Positions 17,753 through 25,773 of a stretch of 64,000 nucleotides of DNA are shown piece by piece. Made by a program: the position numbers and the translations under genes. The notes under the pieces were generated by a model that made no database searches, was not told where the DNA came from, and was given only the letters and a program-made list of their open reading frames with translations. This DNA is from Saprospiraceae bacterium (GTDB lineage: Bacteria > Bacteroidota > Bacteroidia > Chitinophagales > Saprospiraceae), in NCBI GenBank assembly GCA_016710235.1, contig JADJLG010000001.1, positions 3,151,501-3,215,500 of the forward strand, in the 5' to 3' direction. Numbering within the stretch: the stretch's first letter is position 1; every line of letters starts with the position of its first letter.

Positions 17753-19405
17753 ATGCTTAGCTCCATTGAGATTAAAAACTATGCAATCATTGAGCATCTT
17801 TTCATTGAGTGGAAAGATGGAATGTCAGTGATTACAGGAGAAACAGGAGCAGGTAAATCAATATTGATTGGAGCCCTTCAACTCGTCCTTGGAGGCAGAT
17901 CTGATGTCAAAGCTGTCAGGGAGGGCACTCAAAAATGTATTGTAGAAGCAAGATTTAACCTTGACCAGAAAACGCTTGATATGATTTCAGAAAAATGCGA
18001 CATAGACGTACAAAACCCCTTGGAGTTGAGAAGAGAAATCTCAGCTAATGGCAAGTCCAGATCACTCATCAATGAAAGTTTGATATCCGCTTCTCTTCTT
18101 CAGGATATTTCAAAGACAATGATATCCATTTACCAGCAGTTTGATCTATTGGATATCGTGGATGCAGAACACCAGCTTCAAATTATTGATGAATATTCTG
18201 GAAATAGAGAATTATTGGATGAATACAAAATGGAATTCAAAGCTTGGAAACAAGAGCTACAACACCTCAAAAATCTAGAAGCCGATCGTCTGACCAGCTT
18301 GAAAGAACAAGAATTTATACTTTTTCAACATAATGAGTTATCAACGCTAACGATTTCGGAATCTGAATTTCAAGATTTGGAAGAATTTATTAAGGCAGCA
18401 TCAAAATCAGAAGAAATCATACAAAACACTTCACAAGTTGCAATGATTTTTTCACAGGACAATGGTGTGATCGACAAACTAACAGAATGTATTCAACTTT
18501 TGAAATCCATCCAAATACATAAGCAGGTACATGAGATACTGGAACGATTTGAACCCCTACGAATGGAATTAAGAGAAATCGGAAATGAACTACAAAATAT
18601 TGCTGAAAATTCTGATTTTGATCCAAAAACTACTCAGCTTGCAATGGATAAAGTGGATCAAATCAATCGTTTGATGAACAAGCATCACGTTTCAACGATT
18701 GGCGAGTTGCTGCAAATAAAAATTGATATAGCTGCAAGAATAAAAAATTTGGATGATTTTGAAGACCAAAGAAAAGTTTTGTTAGTATCTATTGCAAAAA
18801 AGGAATCTATTTTATCCGTCAATGCCGCAAAACTGCATGCCAAAAGGATCACAGCAAGCAAAAAGTTTGCTAAAAACGTAGAGACATCTTGCAAATCACT
18901 TGGATTGGAACACAATAGATTTGAAATTGAAGTTTTGAATCTTTCTTCTTTGAATGAATCCGGAAATAGTTCAGTACAATTTTTATTTACGGCAAATAAG
19001 GGTAAGTCAGTTGCACCATTAAAAAATCAGGCTTCAGGAGGGGAACTATCGCGGCTTAACCTGAGCATCAGATCTATACTTGCTCAAGATAAAGAAATGG
19101 GTACTATGGTATTTGATGAGATAGATACCGGTGTCTCGGGACAAATTGCTTTACAGATGGGGAATATCTTGGCAGAACTCGCGAAAAAAATACAACTGAT
19201 TGCCATCACGCATTCTCCTCAAGTGGCAAGTAGAGCTGACCAACATCTCCTTGTTTATAAGGAACATCTCAAAAACGAAACACGCACTAACATCAGACTT
19301 TTGAGTTCTGTCGAAAGGATCCATGAGGTGGCGAAAATGCTTAGTGGCGATCCTCCTGCAAAATCAGCCCTCCTAAACGCACAGGAACTGCTGGAAAGGG
19401 CCTGA
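17753..19405 (+). CDS. recN: DNA repair protein RecN
   Basis: 550 aa SMC-like ATPase for double-strand break repair. Begins MLSSIEIKNYAIIEHLFIEW; Walker A TGETGAGKSI (about residues 29-38); central coiled-coil region (about 150-370); C-terminal signature ASGGELSRLNLSI, Walker B MVFDEIDTGVSG and AITHSPQVASRAD. Length is normal. It follows the TPR membrane gene by 11 nt and is followed by fabI with its own -7 box. Confidence 0.97.
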   Translation: MLSSIEIKNYAIIEHLFIEWKDGMSVITGETGAGKSILIGALQLVLGGRSDVKAVREGTQKCIVEARFNLDQKTLDMISEKCDIDVQNPLELRREISANGKSRSLINESLISASLLQDISKTMISIYQQFDLLDIVDAEHQLQIIDEYSGNRELLDEYKMEFKAWKQELQHLKNLEADRLTSLKEQEFILFQHNELSTLTISESEFQDLEEFIKAASKSEEIIQNTSQVAMIFSQDNGVIDKLTECIQLLKSIQIHKQVHEILERFEPLRMELREIGNELQNIAENSDFDPKTTQLAMDKVDQINRLMNKHHVSTIGELLQIKIDIAARIKNLDDFEDQRKVLLVSIAKKESILSVNAAKLHAKRITASKKFAKNVETSCKSLGLEHNRFEIEVLNLSSLNESGNSSVQFLFTANKGKSVAPLKNQASGGELSRLNLSIRSILAQDKEMGTMVFDEIDTGVSGQIALQMGNILAELAKKIQLIAITHSPQVASRADQHLLVYKEHLKNETRTNIRLLSSVERIHEVAKMLSGDPPAKSALLNAQELLERA

Positions 19406-19420
19406 TATCCAAACTTTACT

Positions 19421-19428
19421 TACTTTTG
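19421..19428 (+). promoter_or_regulatory. Candidate -7 promoter box (TACTTTTG) of fabI
   Basis: Exact TAnnTTTG match in the 43-nt gap between recN and fabI, 20 nt before the fabI ATG. Confidence 0.45.
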
Positions 19429-19448
19429 TAGAACTAAAACCTGAAATT

Positions 19449-20261
19449 ATGGCAAATCCACTGCTTCAAAACAAAAGAGGTATCATATTTGGTGCTTTAG
19501 ATGAACAATCTATTGCTTGGAGGGTAGCTGATAAATGTGTCCAACATGGTGCTAAAATCACTCTGACAAATGCACCTGTCGCTATGAGATTCGGAAAGAT
19601 TTACGAACTGGGAGAAAAACTGAATGCAGAGGTCATTCCAGCAGACGCAACTTCTGTTACAGATTTGGATCAATTACTGACTACTTCCATGGAAAAACTG
19701 GGAGGCAAAATAGATTTTATATTACACTCCATAGGCATGTCCTTGAATGTAAGAAAAGGTAAGGCATATACGGATCTCAATTATGATTTTATGCAAAAAA
19801 CATTCGACATTTCGGCAATTTCATTTCATAAACTCATGCAAAGTGCTTGGCAAAAAGATGCTATAAATGATGGTGGATCCATTCTCGCCTTAACCTATAT
19901 AGCTGCACAGCGAGTTTTTCCAGATTATAACGAGATGGCGGAATCAAAAGCACTTTTAGAGTCATTTGCTAGAAGTTTCGGATACCATTTTGGCAGTTCA
20001 AAAAAAGTCAGAGTCAATACAATTAGCCAATCTCCCACGATGACAACTGCGGGATCAGGCATAAAAGGATTTCAGGAATTCTTCGACTACGCCGATAAAA
20101 TGTCACCTCTCGGAAATGCTCCTGCAGATGCATGCGCTGACTATTGTGTCCTTATGTTTTCAGATCTAAGCAGGATGGTGACAATGCAAAATTTATATCA
20201 TGATGGAGGATTTTCCAGCATGGGAATGAATCCGGCAATTCTAGGATTAAGCAACTCTTAA
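19449..20261 (+). CDS. fabI: Enoyl-[acyl-carrier-protein] reductase (NADH)
   Basis: 270 aa; reduces trans-2-enoyl-ACP in the last step of each fatty acid elongation cycle. Rossmann start NKRGIIFGALDEQSIAWRVA, IDFILHSIGMS, and the FabI active-site pattern Tyr-x6-Lys in DYNEMAESKALLESFARSFG, then the C-terminal VRVNTISQSPTMTTAGSGI. Length and order match FabI, not FabK or FabL. With fabZ (fused to lpxC) and fabH in this window it gives three fatty acid synthesis steps. Confidence 0.96.
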   Translation: MANPLLQNKRGIIFGALDEQSIAWRVADKCVQHGAKITLTNAPVAMRFGKIYELGEKLNAEVIPADATSVTDLDQLLTTSMEKLGGKIDFILHSIGMSLNVRKGKAYTDLNYDFMQKTFDISAISFHKLMQSAWQKDAINDGGSILALTYIAAQRVFPDYNEMAESKALLESFARSFGYHFGSSKKVRVNTISQSPTMTTAGSGIKGFQEFFDYADKMSPLGNAPADACADYCVLMFSDLSRMVTMQNLYHDGGFSSMGMNPAILGLSNS

Positions 20262-20295
20262 GAAGATAAATAATACAATTCAATTATCCAAAACA

Positions 20296-22176
20296 GTGAA
20301 ACATCTCACTTACTTAGTAAGTAGTAAATTATTTGTATTTCTGCTCCTGTTTCTGACAGTTAGCGTTCAAGTTACTATTGGACAAGAAGAATTAGATTCT
20401 ACACATTTGAGCATTTCTGACTCATTGGCAAAGCTTCCATTTCATATATTAAGTTATTCAACTATGAATGGGGAAGATAGCCTTGAAATCCACACAATGG
20501 ATTCATTTATAATGAGTCATCAGATCGCCTCTCCTTTTCCAACCCTAAATAATTATGGAAGCCCAACAGCCCAAGCATTATACACTTTTCCAAAGACGAT
20601 AGCTTATCGTAAAGATAATTCTGCCTTCAGTCCATATCTGCAAAAAATGGAAGATTACACATATTTCTTCACAAACAAACCATATGCAGAAATAAATGTC
20701 CAGCAATCAGCAGCATTGGGTAATTCATCATCAGGACTCATCAATAATTTGAAAACAGGGGTTTTATTTTCAATTCCCTTCCAAGATCAAATTTACTGGA
20801 ATTTACGTTACAATAGAATCAATCACATAGGCAATTACAGTCATCAAAAAAATATCATCAATGCATTTTCTTCGCAGTTCAGTGTGATGCAAAAAAAATA
20901 TCAGCTGCATTTCACTTTTATGACTAACAATTATTCCACACAATACAATAACGGTATCATATCTGACAGCTTTTTTAATTCGAGCAGGTATGACGTTCGT
21001 GAATCCATTCCTGTACATTCAGGAAGTGCAAAAGCATTGTACAGAGACTATACCTATCGCGCATTTTTGAGGAGGCAGGGAGTTAGTTTAATCAATCTAA
21101 AGTTTAGTCTTGATTTAAATTCAATTTATCACTCAAATAATAGAGACTTTTTAGATCTAAGTCCAGAAAGCACATCCGGAATTTATCAATTATTCCCTCT
21201 TCAAGACTCATTCGCACATTTAACTACAAAATGTTCCAATTGGAGCAACCAACTTAAAATTAATTTTGAATTATTCCGAAATTTCAAACTTCAAGCCGGA
21301 ATAAATCAAATCTTCCAAAGGTTTGAAATAGATACAGCCAAATTCCAAAAATCAATTATAGCATTGTCAGGAAAGAGTGAGTTTGAGCAAGGTCTTTTCA
21401 GATTCATATTGTCGTCATATTTTCAACTCAATCAAACTGATTTTAGACATTACCAGCTTAAGGCAAGCTCATCGTTTCATATCCATAAGGATCATTTAAT
21501 TTTTGTAGAATTATCATCTACAGGGTATGCTCCCCAAATTCAGCAAATTGTTTTATCCCATAACAGTAATTTGATCTGGAACAATAATTTCAAACCGATT
21601 GTGCGACAAAAAGTGGAAATCGGATATAATTACAAGTGGATTGACAATCTTACGGTTGGTGCCACCCGATTGCAAAATGAAGTGATTCCTGATCAATCAT
21701 CAAGGAGTATTCAAGCCGACAAACCTATATATTTCCTTTCTTGCGATGGAAAAATAAAATTTCAATTTAGACGCTTCGGGTTAATTAATTTTATTGTATG
21801 GAGACAATTTAGCACTACGATACAAGAATTAAGCTACAGGTCGACGAAGCATGAATTGTACTATAAGCAAAATTTTTTTCGTAACCAATCCCCTATCGTT
21901 CTTTCTTTGAGAGCTGATTTGAGATATGATAAACAGGGAATTTATTTTCACCCATTGACCGATCAATTTTTTTATCGTCAAAACAGTACCACAAATACCA
22001 ATATCTTAGAAAATTTGATTGCGTCAGCACGTTTGTATGTTGCCGGTTTTGAATTAGAAATAAGAGGTTCCCATTTGGACGCTCTGTGGGTGAAGCAAAG
22101 ACCATCTTATGTGAGTATCTATCCAATTTTTGACACCTCCCTGGAACTTGGAATCCGATGGAAATTTTATAATTAG
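20296..22176 (+). CDS. Putative outer-membrane beta-barrel porin
   Basis: 626 aa with a GTG start at 20296. Signal peptide (VSSKLFVFLLLFLTVSVQVTIGQ). The mature protein is rich in alternating aromatic/polar stretches (QIYWNLRYNRINHIGNYSH, QSPIVLSLRADLRYDKQGIY) and ends in an aromatic residue pattern (LELGIRWKFYN) typical of barrel proteins. Size and pattern fit the Bacteroidota 'putative porin' family. Substrate unknown. Separated from fabI by 34 nt; it may be transcribed with it. Confidence 0.8.
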   Translation: MKHLTYLVSSKLFVFLLLFLTVSVQVTIGQEELDSTHLSISDSLAKLPFHILSYSTMNGEDSLEIHTMDSFIMSHQIASPFPTLNNYGSPTAQALYTFPKTIAYRKDNSAFSPYLQKMEDYTYFFTNKPYAEINVQQSAALGNSSSGLINNLKTGVLFSIPFQDQIYWNLRYNRINHIGNYSHQKNIINAFSSQFSVMQKKYQLHFTFMTNNYSTQYNNGIISDSFFNSSRYDVRESIPVHSGSAKALYRDYTYRAFLRRQGVSLINLKFSLDLNSIYHSNNRDFLDLSPESTSGIYQLFPLQDSFAHLTTKCSNWSNQLKINFELFRNFKLQAGINQIFQRFEIDTAKFQKSIIALSGKSEFEQGLFRFILSSYFQLNQTDFRHYQLKASSSFHIHKDHLIFVELSSTGYAPQIQQIVLSHNSNLIWNNNFKPIVRQKVEIGYNYKWIDNLTVGATRLQNEVIPDQSSRSIQADKPIYFLSCDGKIKFQFRRFGLINFIVWRQFSTTIQELSYRSTKHELYYKQNFFRNQSPIVLSLRADLRYDKQGIYFHPLTDQFFYRQNSTTNTNILENLIASARLYVAGFELEIRGSHLDALWVKQRPSYVSIYPIFDTSLELGIRWKFYN

Positions 22177-22280
22177 TGATATTATTGTTTATCTAAACAT
22201 ACAATACTGTCGTTACTGACTATGATCTTATTCACATTCGAAATCATGGCAGAAATTCAATGATTGGTACTCAAGCATCG

Positions 22281-22976
22281 TCAAAGTTCTAAATTTGGTC
22301 TGAGTCTTGAAGCATGGTCACCTTCATAAAAATCATGTATGATTTTGACAACTTCTTCCGGATCATCAACAATAGGCATAAGATTAAGATCCTGATCAGA
22401 CACATAATGAAATTGATCACTCATTGTCTCCCGAATCCAATTCTTTAGAGGAGTCCAAAACTCCGTTCCTACAAGAATAATAGGTACTCTACTGATTTTT
22501 TCTGTTTGTGTCAATGTCAATACCTCGAACAGCTCATCCAAGGTACCAAAGCCTCCTGGTAGCGCAATAAAAGCCTGACTATACTTCACAAACATGACCT
22601 TTCTTACAAAAAAATAACGGTGATGCAAATTCTTATCAGGGTCTATGAAAGTGTTTGAACTTTGCTCAAAGGGTAGTTGAATGTTTAGACCAACACTTAC
22701 ACCATTTTGTAAAAATGCACCTTTGTTTGCTGCTTCCATCACACCAGGTCCTCCACCAGTAATCACACCAAATCCTTCTTCTGTGAGCCGTGCAGCAATT
22801 TTCTGTGCTAACAAATAGTGAGGATGATTTTCCTTCACCCTTGCAGAACCAAAAATAGAAATACAAGGACCTATTCTATTGAGAATTTCAAATCCATCCA
22901 CTAACTCAGCGATGACTTTAAACATCGTCCAGCTATTCTGGGCCTTCAACTCGCCCCATTGTTTCATTGATTTCAT
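22281..22976 (-). CDS. LOG family protein (nucleotide 5'-monophosphate phosphoribohydrolase, TIGR00730)
   Basis: 231 aa. Cleaves the N-glycosidic bond of nucleoside monophosphates in characterised relatives. Motifs: ISIFGSARVKENHPHY, VITGGGPGVMEAANKG and PGGFGTLDELFEVLTLTQTEK (catalytic PGGxGTxxE). The ATG at 22976 (MKSMKQWGELKAQNSW) is chosen because a TTG candidate at 22985 is part of the TAGATTTG -7 box (22990-22983). The ATG is only 6 nt from that box. Neighbours give no functional hint. Confidence 0.9.
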   Translation of the reverse strand: MKSMKQWGELKAQNSWTMFKVIAELVDGFEILNRIGPCISIFGSARVKENHPHYLLAQKIAARLTEEGFGVITGGGPGVMEAANKGAFLQNGVSVGLNIQLPFEQSSNTFIDPDKNLHHRYFFVRKVMFVKYSQAFIALPGGFGTLDELFEVLTLTQTEKISRVPIILVGTEFWTPLKNWIRETMSDQFHYVSDQDLNLMPIVDDPEEVVKIIHDFYEGDHASRLRPNLEL

Positions 22977-22982
22977 AAGCAT

Positions 22983-22990
22983 CAAATCTA
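22983..22990 (-). promoter_or_regulatory. Candidate -7 promoter box (TAGATTTG) of the LOG-family gene
   Basis: Exact TAnnTTTG on the minus strand, ending 6 nt before the ATG; a leaderless or near-leaderless message is implied. Confidence 0.4.
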
Positions 22991-23030
22991 AAATTAATAT
23001 CTAAACATTTCTTACTGATTAAGTAAAGAA

Positions 23031-23064
23031 AAAAGCCTGTCCGAATACTTTCAAACAGGCTTTT
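23031..23064 (-). terminator. Rho-independent terminator of the sigma-54 regulator gene
   Basis: Perfect 10-bp stem aaaagcctgt / acaggctttt (23031-23040 with 23055-23064); read on the minus strand the stem is followed by T-rich sequence. It starts 19 nt after the regulator stop codon, showing the short C terminus of that gene is its natural end in this assembly. Confidence 0.85.
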
Positions 23065-23083
23065 CATTCATTATATCATTCAT

Positions 23084-24355
23084 TCAAACTTCAGCCCGAT
23101 AAGCAGTAAACTCACGTTTTATGAAATTATTCAACTCCTGCAAGTTATCAAACTGCTCAAATAGTTCTTTATACTTGTTATTACGTTGACTGGCAGGAAT
23201 AACGTAGTCCATCACTTCTTTTCTTCCTATTTTTTGCTTAGACAGTATAATCAATCTTTCTACTACATTTCTCAGTTCCCGAATATTTCCAGTCCAATTG
23301 TATTTTTGTAATTCTTCTATAGCTCCGTCATCCAGTTTTTTACATGAAATACCATATTCATGACAAATATGTTCAACAAAATACTCTGCCAGTACTGGCA
23401 CATCATCCAATCTTTCATTTAAGCTTGGTACTTCAATGATAATAACTGCAAGTCTGTGATATAAGTCCTCTCTGAATCTACCTCTCATGATTTCTTCACG
23501 CAAATCCTTATTCGTAGCAGCAATAACTCGAACGTCTACGGGAATTTCCTTATCTCCACCAACTCTCGTAATTTTATTCTCTTGCAATGCTCTTAATACT
23601 TTGGCCTGAGCGGAAAGACTCATATCTCCGATCTCATCCAGAAACAAGGTTCCTCCATGTGCCAATTCAAATTTGCCTAGCCTTTGCTTCACAGCAGAGG
23701 TAAAAGAACCCTTTTCATGGCCAAACAATTCACTTTCTATAAGTTCAGAAGGAATCGCTGCACAATTTACTTCAACTATACTGCCCTTCGAACGATTGCT
23801 TTTTTCATGAATCCATCTGGCGACGAGTTCTTTTCCTGTACCATTCGGCCCGGTGATCAATACCCTGGCTTCAGTTGGAGCTACCAGATCAATCGTTTCT
23901 CTTACTTTCATGATCTGACGGGATTCACCAACGATTTCAGGTGTTCTAAACTTTGAAACTTTTCTTTGAAGTACTTTTTTCTCTGTGATTAGGGATGATT
24001 TATCGATAGCATTTCGCAAAGTAATCAGCAGCCTGTTGAGATCCGGCGGTTTAGAGATAAAATCAAAAGCTCCCTTTTTTACTGCCTCTACCGCTGTATC
24101 AATGGTCGCATGCCCACTGATCATTACCACAGGAGTGTCTGGAGCCAAAAGTTGGATCTTATCCAACGCTTCCATTCCATCCATTTTCGGCATCTTGATA
24201 TCCAAGATAATTGCTTCGTATGCGTTCTGCTTGAGTTTTACCAGACAATCCAGCCCATCTGATGCTTCATCAACCTGGTACTTTTCCATCTCTAGAATAT
24301 CCTTCAAAGCTCTGCGGATACTTTGCTCATCATCTACAATAAGAATTCTCGCCAT
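23084..24355 (-). CDS. Sigma-54-dependent response regulator without DNA-binding domain
   Basis: 423 aa. Receiver domain (1-120) with ILIVDDEQ, phospho-acceptor Asp in AIILDIKMPKMDG, and Thr/Ser and Lys in MISGHATIDTA and FISKPP. AAA+ domain (about 140-375): Walker A TGPNGTGKE, sigma-54 loop GSFTSA in HEKGSFTSAVKQR (canonical GAFTGA), Walker B GTLFLDEIGD, arginine region GRFREDLYHRLAV. After the AAA+ lid only about 45 residues remain, ending FIKREFTAYRAEV; the Fis-type helix-turn-helix found in NtrC-family relatives is absent and a terminator follows. It likely activates RNAP-sigma-54 from solution. No sensor kinase is adjacent. A TATTTTTG box lies 47 nt upstream (24410-24403). Confidence 0.93.
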   Translation of the reverse strand: MARILIVDDEQSIRRALKDILEMEKYQVDEASDGLDCLVKLKQNAYEAIILDIKMPKMDGMEALDKIQLLAPDTPVVMISGHATIDTAVEAVKKGAFDFISKPPDLNRLLITLRNAIDKSSLITEKKVLQRKVSKFRTPEIVGESRQIMKVRETIDLVAPTEARVLITGPNGTGKELVARWIHEKSNRSKGSIVEVNCAAIPSELIESELFGHEKGSFTSAVKQRLGKFELAHGGTLFLDEIGDMSLSAQAKVLRALQENKITRVGGDKEIPVDVRVIAATNKDLREEIMRGRFREDLYHRLAVIIIEVPSLNERLDDVPVLAEYFVEHICHEYGISCKKLDDGAIEELQKYNWTGNIRELRNVVERLIILSKQKIGRKEVMDYVIPASQRNNKYKELFEQFDNLQELNNFIKREFTAYRAEV

Positions 24356-24434
24356 TTAGTCGCTTAGTTTTCTTAACTCAAAACAATCATTCAATTCGAA
24401 GGCAAAAATAAGAATTTGATTAATATGTAGTTAT

Positions 24435-24473
24435 AAATAACAATTATTTTTTATACGTAAATGATTGTTATTT
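24435..24473. promoter_or_regulatory. 10-bp inverted repeat upstream of the sigma-54 regulator
   Basis: aaataacaat at 24435-24444 and its exact inverse attgttattt at 24464-24473, 19-nt AT-rich spacer, in the 218-nt gap upstream of the regulator gene. Could be an operator for a dimeric protein; the lack of GC makes a terminator unlikely. No other feature seen in this gap apart from the -7 box at 24403-24410. Confidence 0.3.
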
Positions 24474-24573
24474 GTATATAATTAAAATCCATATATAAAA
24501 ACTTGGAAATAATGAGTTTACCAGGGTATTTTTGCTGGCAGAATCTAAGGCCTCGAGTATTATAATCAGCAAA

Positions 24574-25773
24574 TTAAGCTTTCTGCCTTTGAAACGAGGA
24601 TTCAGCGCAAACCATCCAGCTTAAAACTTCAACTCCAACTTTCAAGCAACGCTCATCTACATCAAAAAGCGGATGATGCACTCCTTGATCTTTACCTATA
24701 CCCAACCTCAGAAAACATGCCGGCACTTCATGGCAGTAATAAGCAAAATCTTCTGCGGTCAACCGTGGATTGATCCAATGAACCGAATCTTCACCCAGCA
24801 AAGAAACGCAAGCATCAAAAGATCTTTGAGTCAACTCGGGATCATTATAAAGCGAAGGGTAGCCTTTCCGAATTTCTAATTCAATTTGTACTGCAAATAC
24901 TTGCTCGACTTTCAGAGCCACATGTTTCAATTCATTGTGAATAATGAATCTCTTAGTTTCAGACAAAGACCTGAATGTTCCTTCAATAGTAAGGGTCTCA
25001 GGAACAATATTTGTCGCACCTCCGTCGGTATTCATTCGCCCGAAACTGAGTAATGTATCAGCAGTGGGTTCATGTAACAATGGAAGTGAACGCATCTCCT
25101 GAATAAGATTGGAAGCGGCATAAATCGGATTATTTGTCATTTTAGGTTGAGCAGCGTGTCCTCCCTTTCCCACAATCCTAATATAAATTTCATCGCTCGA
25201 AGCCATAAAGCCACCTTTGCACAGTCCTACATGTCCTACCGACATTTTAGGCTCAACATGCAATCCAAAAATGGAACTTACCGGTGGATTCCGTAATGCA
25301 CCTTGCTGAATCATTTTTAATGCACCTCCAGGCAATTTCTCCTCAGCCGGCTGAAAAAGTATTTTCAATCTTCTATCCGGCTTCAACTGCATTTCATTTA
25401 ATACTATGGCAGCACCCATTACTATTGCCATATGGACGTCATGCCCACAAGCATGCATAATCCCTGGATAGCATGAGGTATAGGAAGTTTTATTCTGTTC
25501 ATGGATGGGAAGTGCGTCCATATCAGCGCGTATGGCAATTGAAAATGGTTCTACAGCCTCAGGATTTAAGTTCGCTATCAGACCATAACCAGCCCAACCT
25601 GTTGTGAATTCAATATGATGAGCGTACAGCTTTTCTTTAAGTCTCTCACTAGTATTTTTTTCTTCAAATGACAATTCAGGGTATTTATGAAGTGTTTGTC
25701 TCAATAATTCGATTTCCTTATCAAAATGTGCTGATAACAATTTGATTTCACTTATTGCCTGCTGTTCATTCAT
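24574..25773 (-). CDS. M20 family metallo-amidohydrolase (N-acyl amino acid amidohydrolase type)
   Basis: 399 aa cytoplasmic zinc/manganese hydrolase. Motifs: RADMDALPIHEQN, MHACGHDVHMAIVMGAA (metal ligands), LFQPAEEKLPGGALKMIQ (Glu pair), GLHVEPKMSVGHVG, dimerisation domain KGGHAAQPKMTNNPIYAA, and TAEDFAYYCHEVPACFLRLG near the C terminus. This is the IAA-amino acid/hippurate hydrolase branch. It overlaps the upstream GT2 gene by 8 nt, so it is last in recR-GT2-M20. Substrate not predictable. Confidence 0.93.
   Translation of the reverse strand: MNEQQAISEIKLLSAHFDKEIELLRQTLHKYPELSFEEKNTSERLKEKLYAHHIEFTTGWAGYGLIANLNPEAVEPFSIAIRADMDALPIHEQNKTSYTSCYPGIMHACGHDVHMAIVMGAAIVLNEMQLKPDRRLKILFQPAEEKLPGGALKMIQQGALRNPPVSSIFGLHVEPKMSVGHVGLCKGGFMASSDEIYIRIVGKGGHAAQPKMTNNPIYAASNLIQEMRSLPLLHEPTADTLLSFGRMNTDGGATNIVPETLTIEGTFRSLSETKRFIIHNELKHVALKVEQVFAVQIELEIRKGYPSLYNDPELTQRSFDACVSLLGEDSVHWINPRLTAEDFAYYCHEVPACFLRLGIGKDQGVHHPLFDVDERCLKVGVEVLSWMVCAESSFQRQKA

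Noticed and set aside
24435..24473. Inverted repeat as a terminator of the M20 gene
   Set aside because: It has almost no GC, a 19-nt loop and lies about 100 nt after the stop codon; an operator is more plausible.
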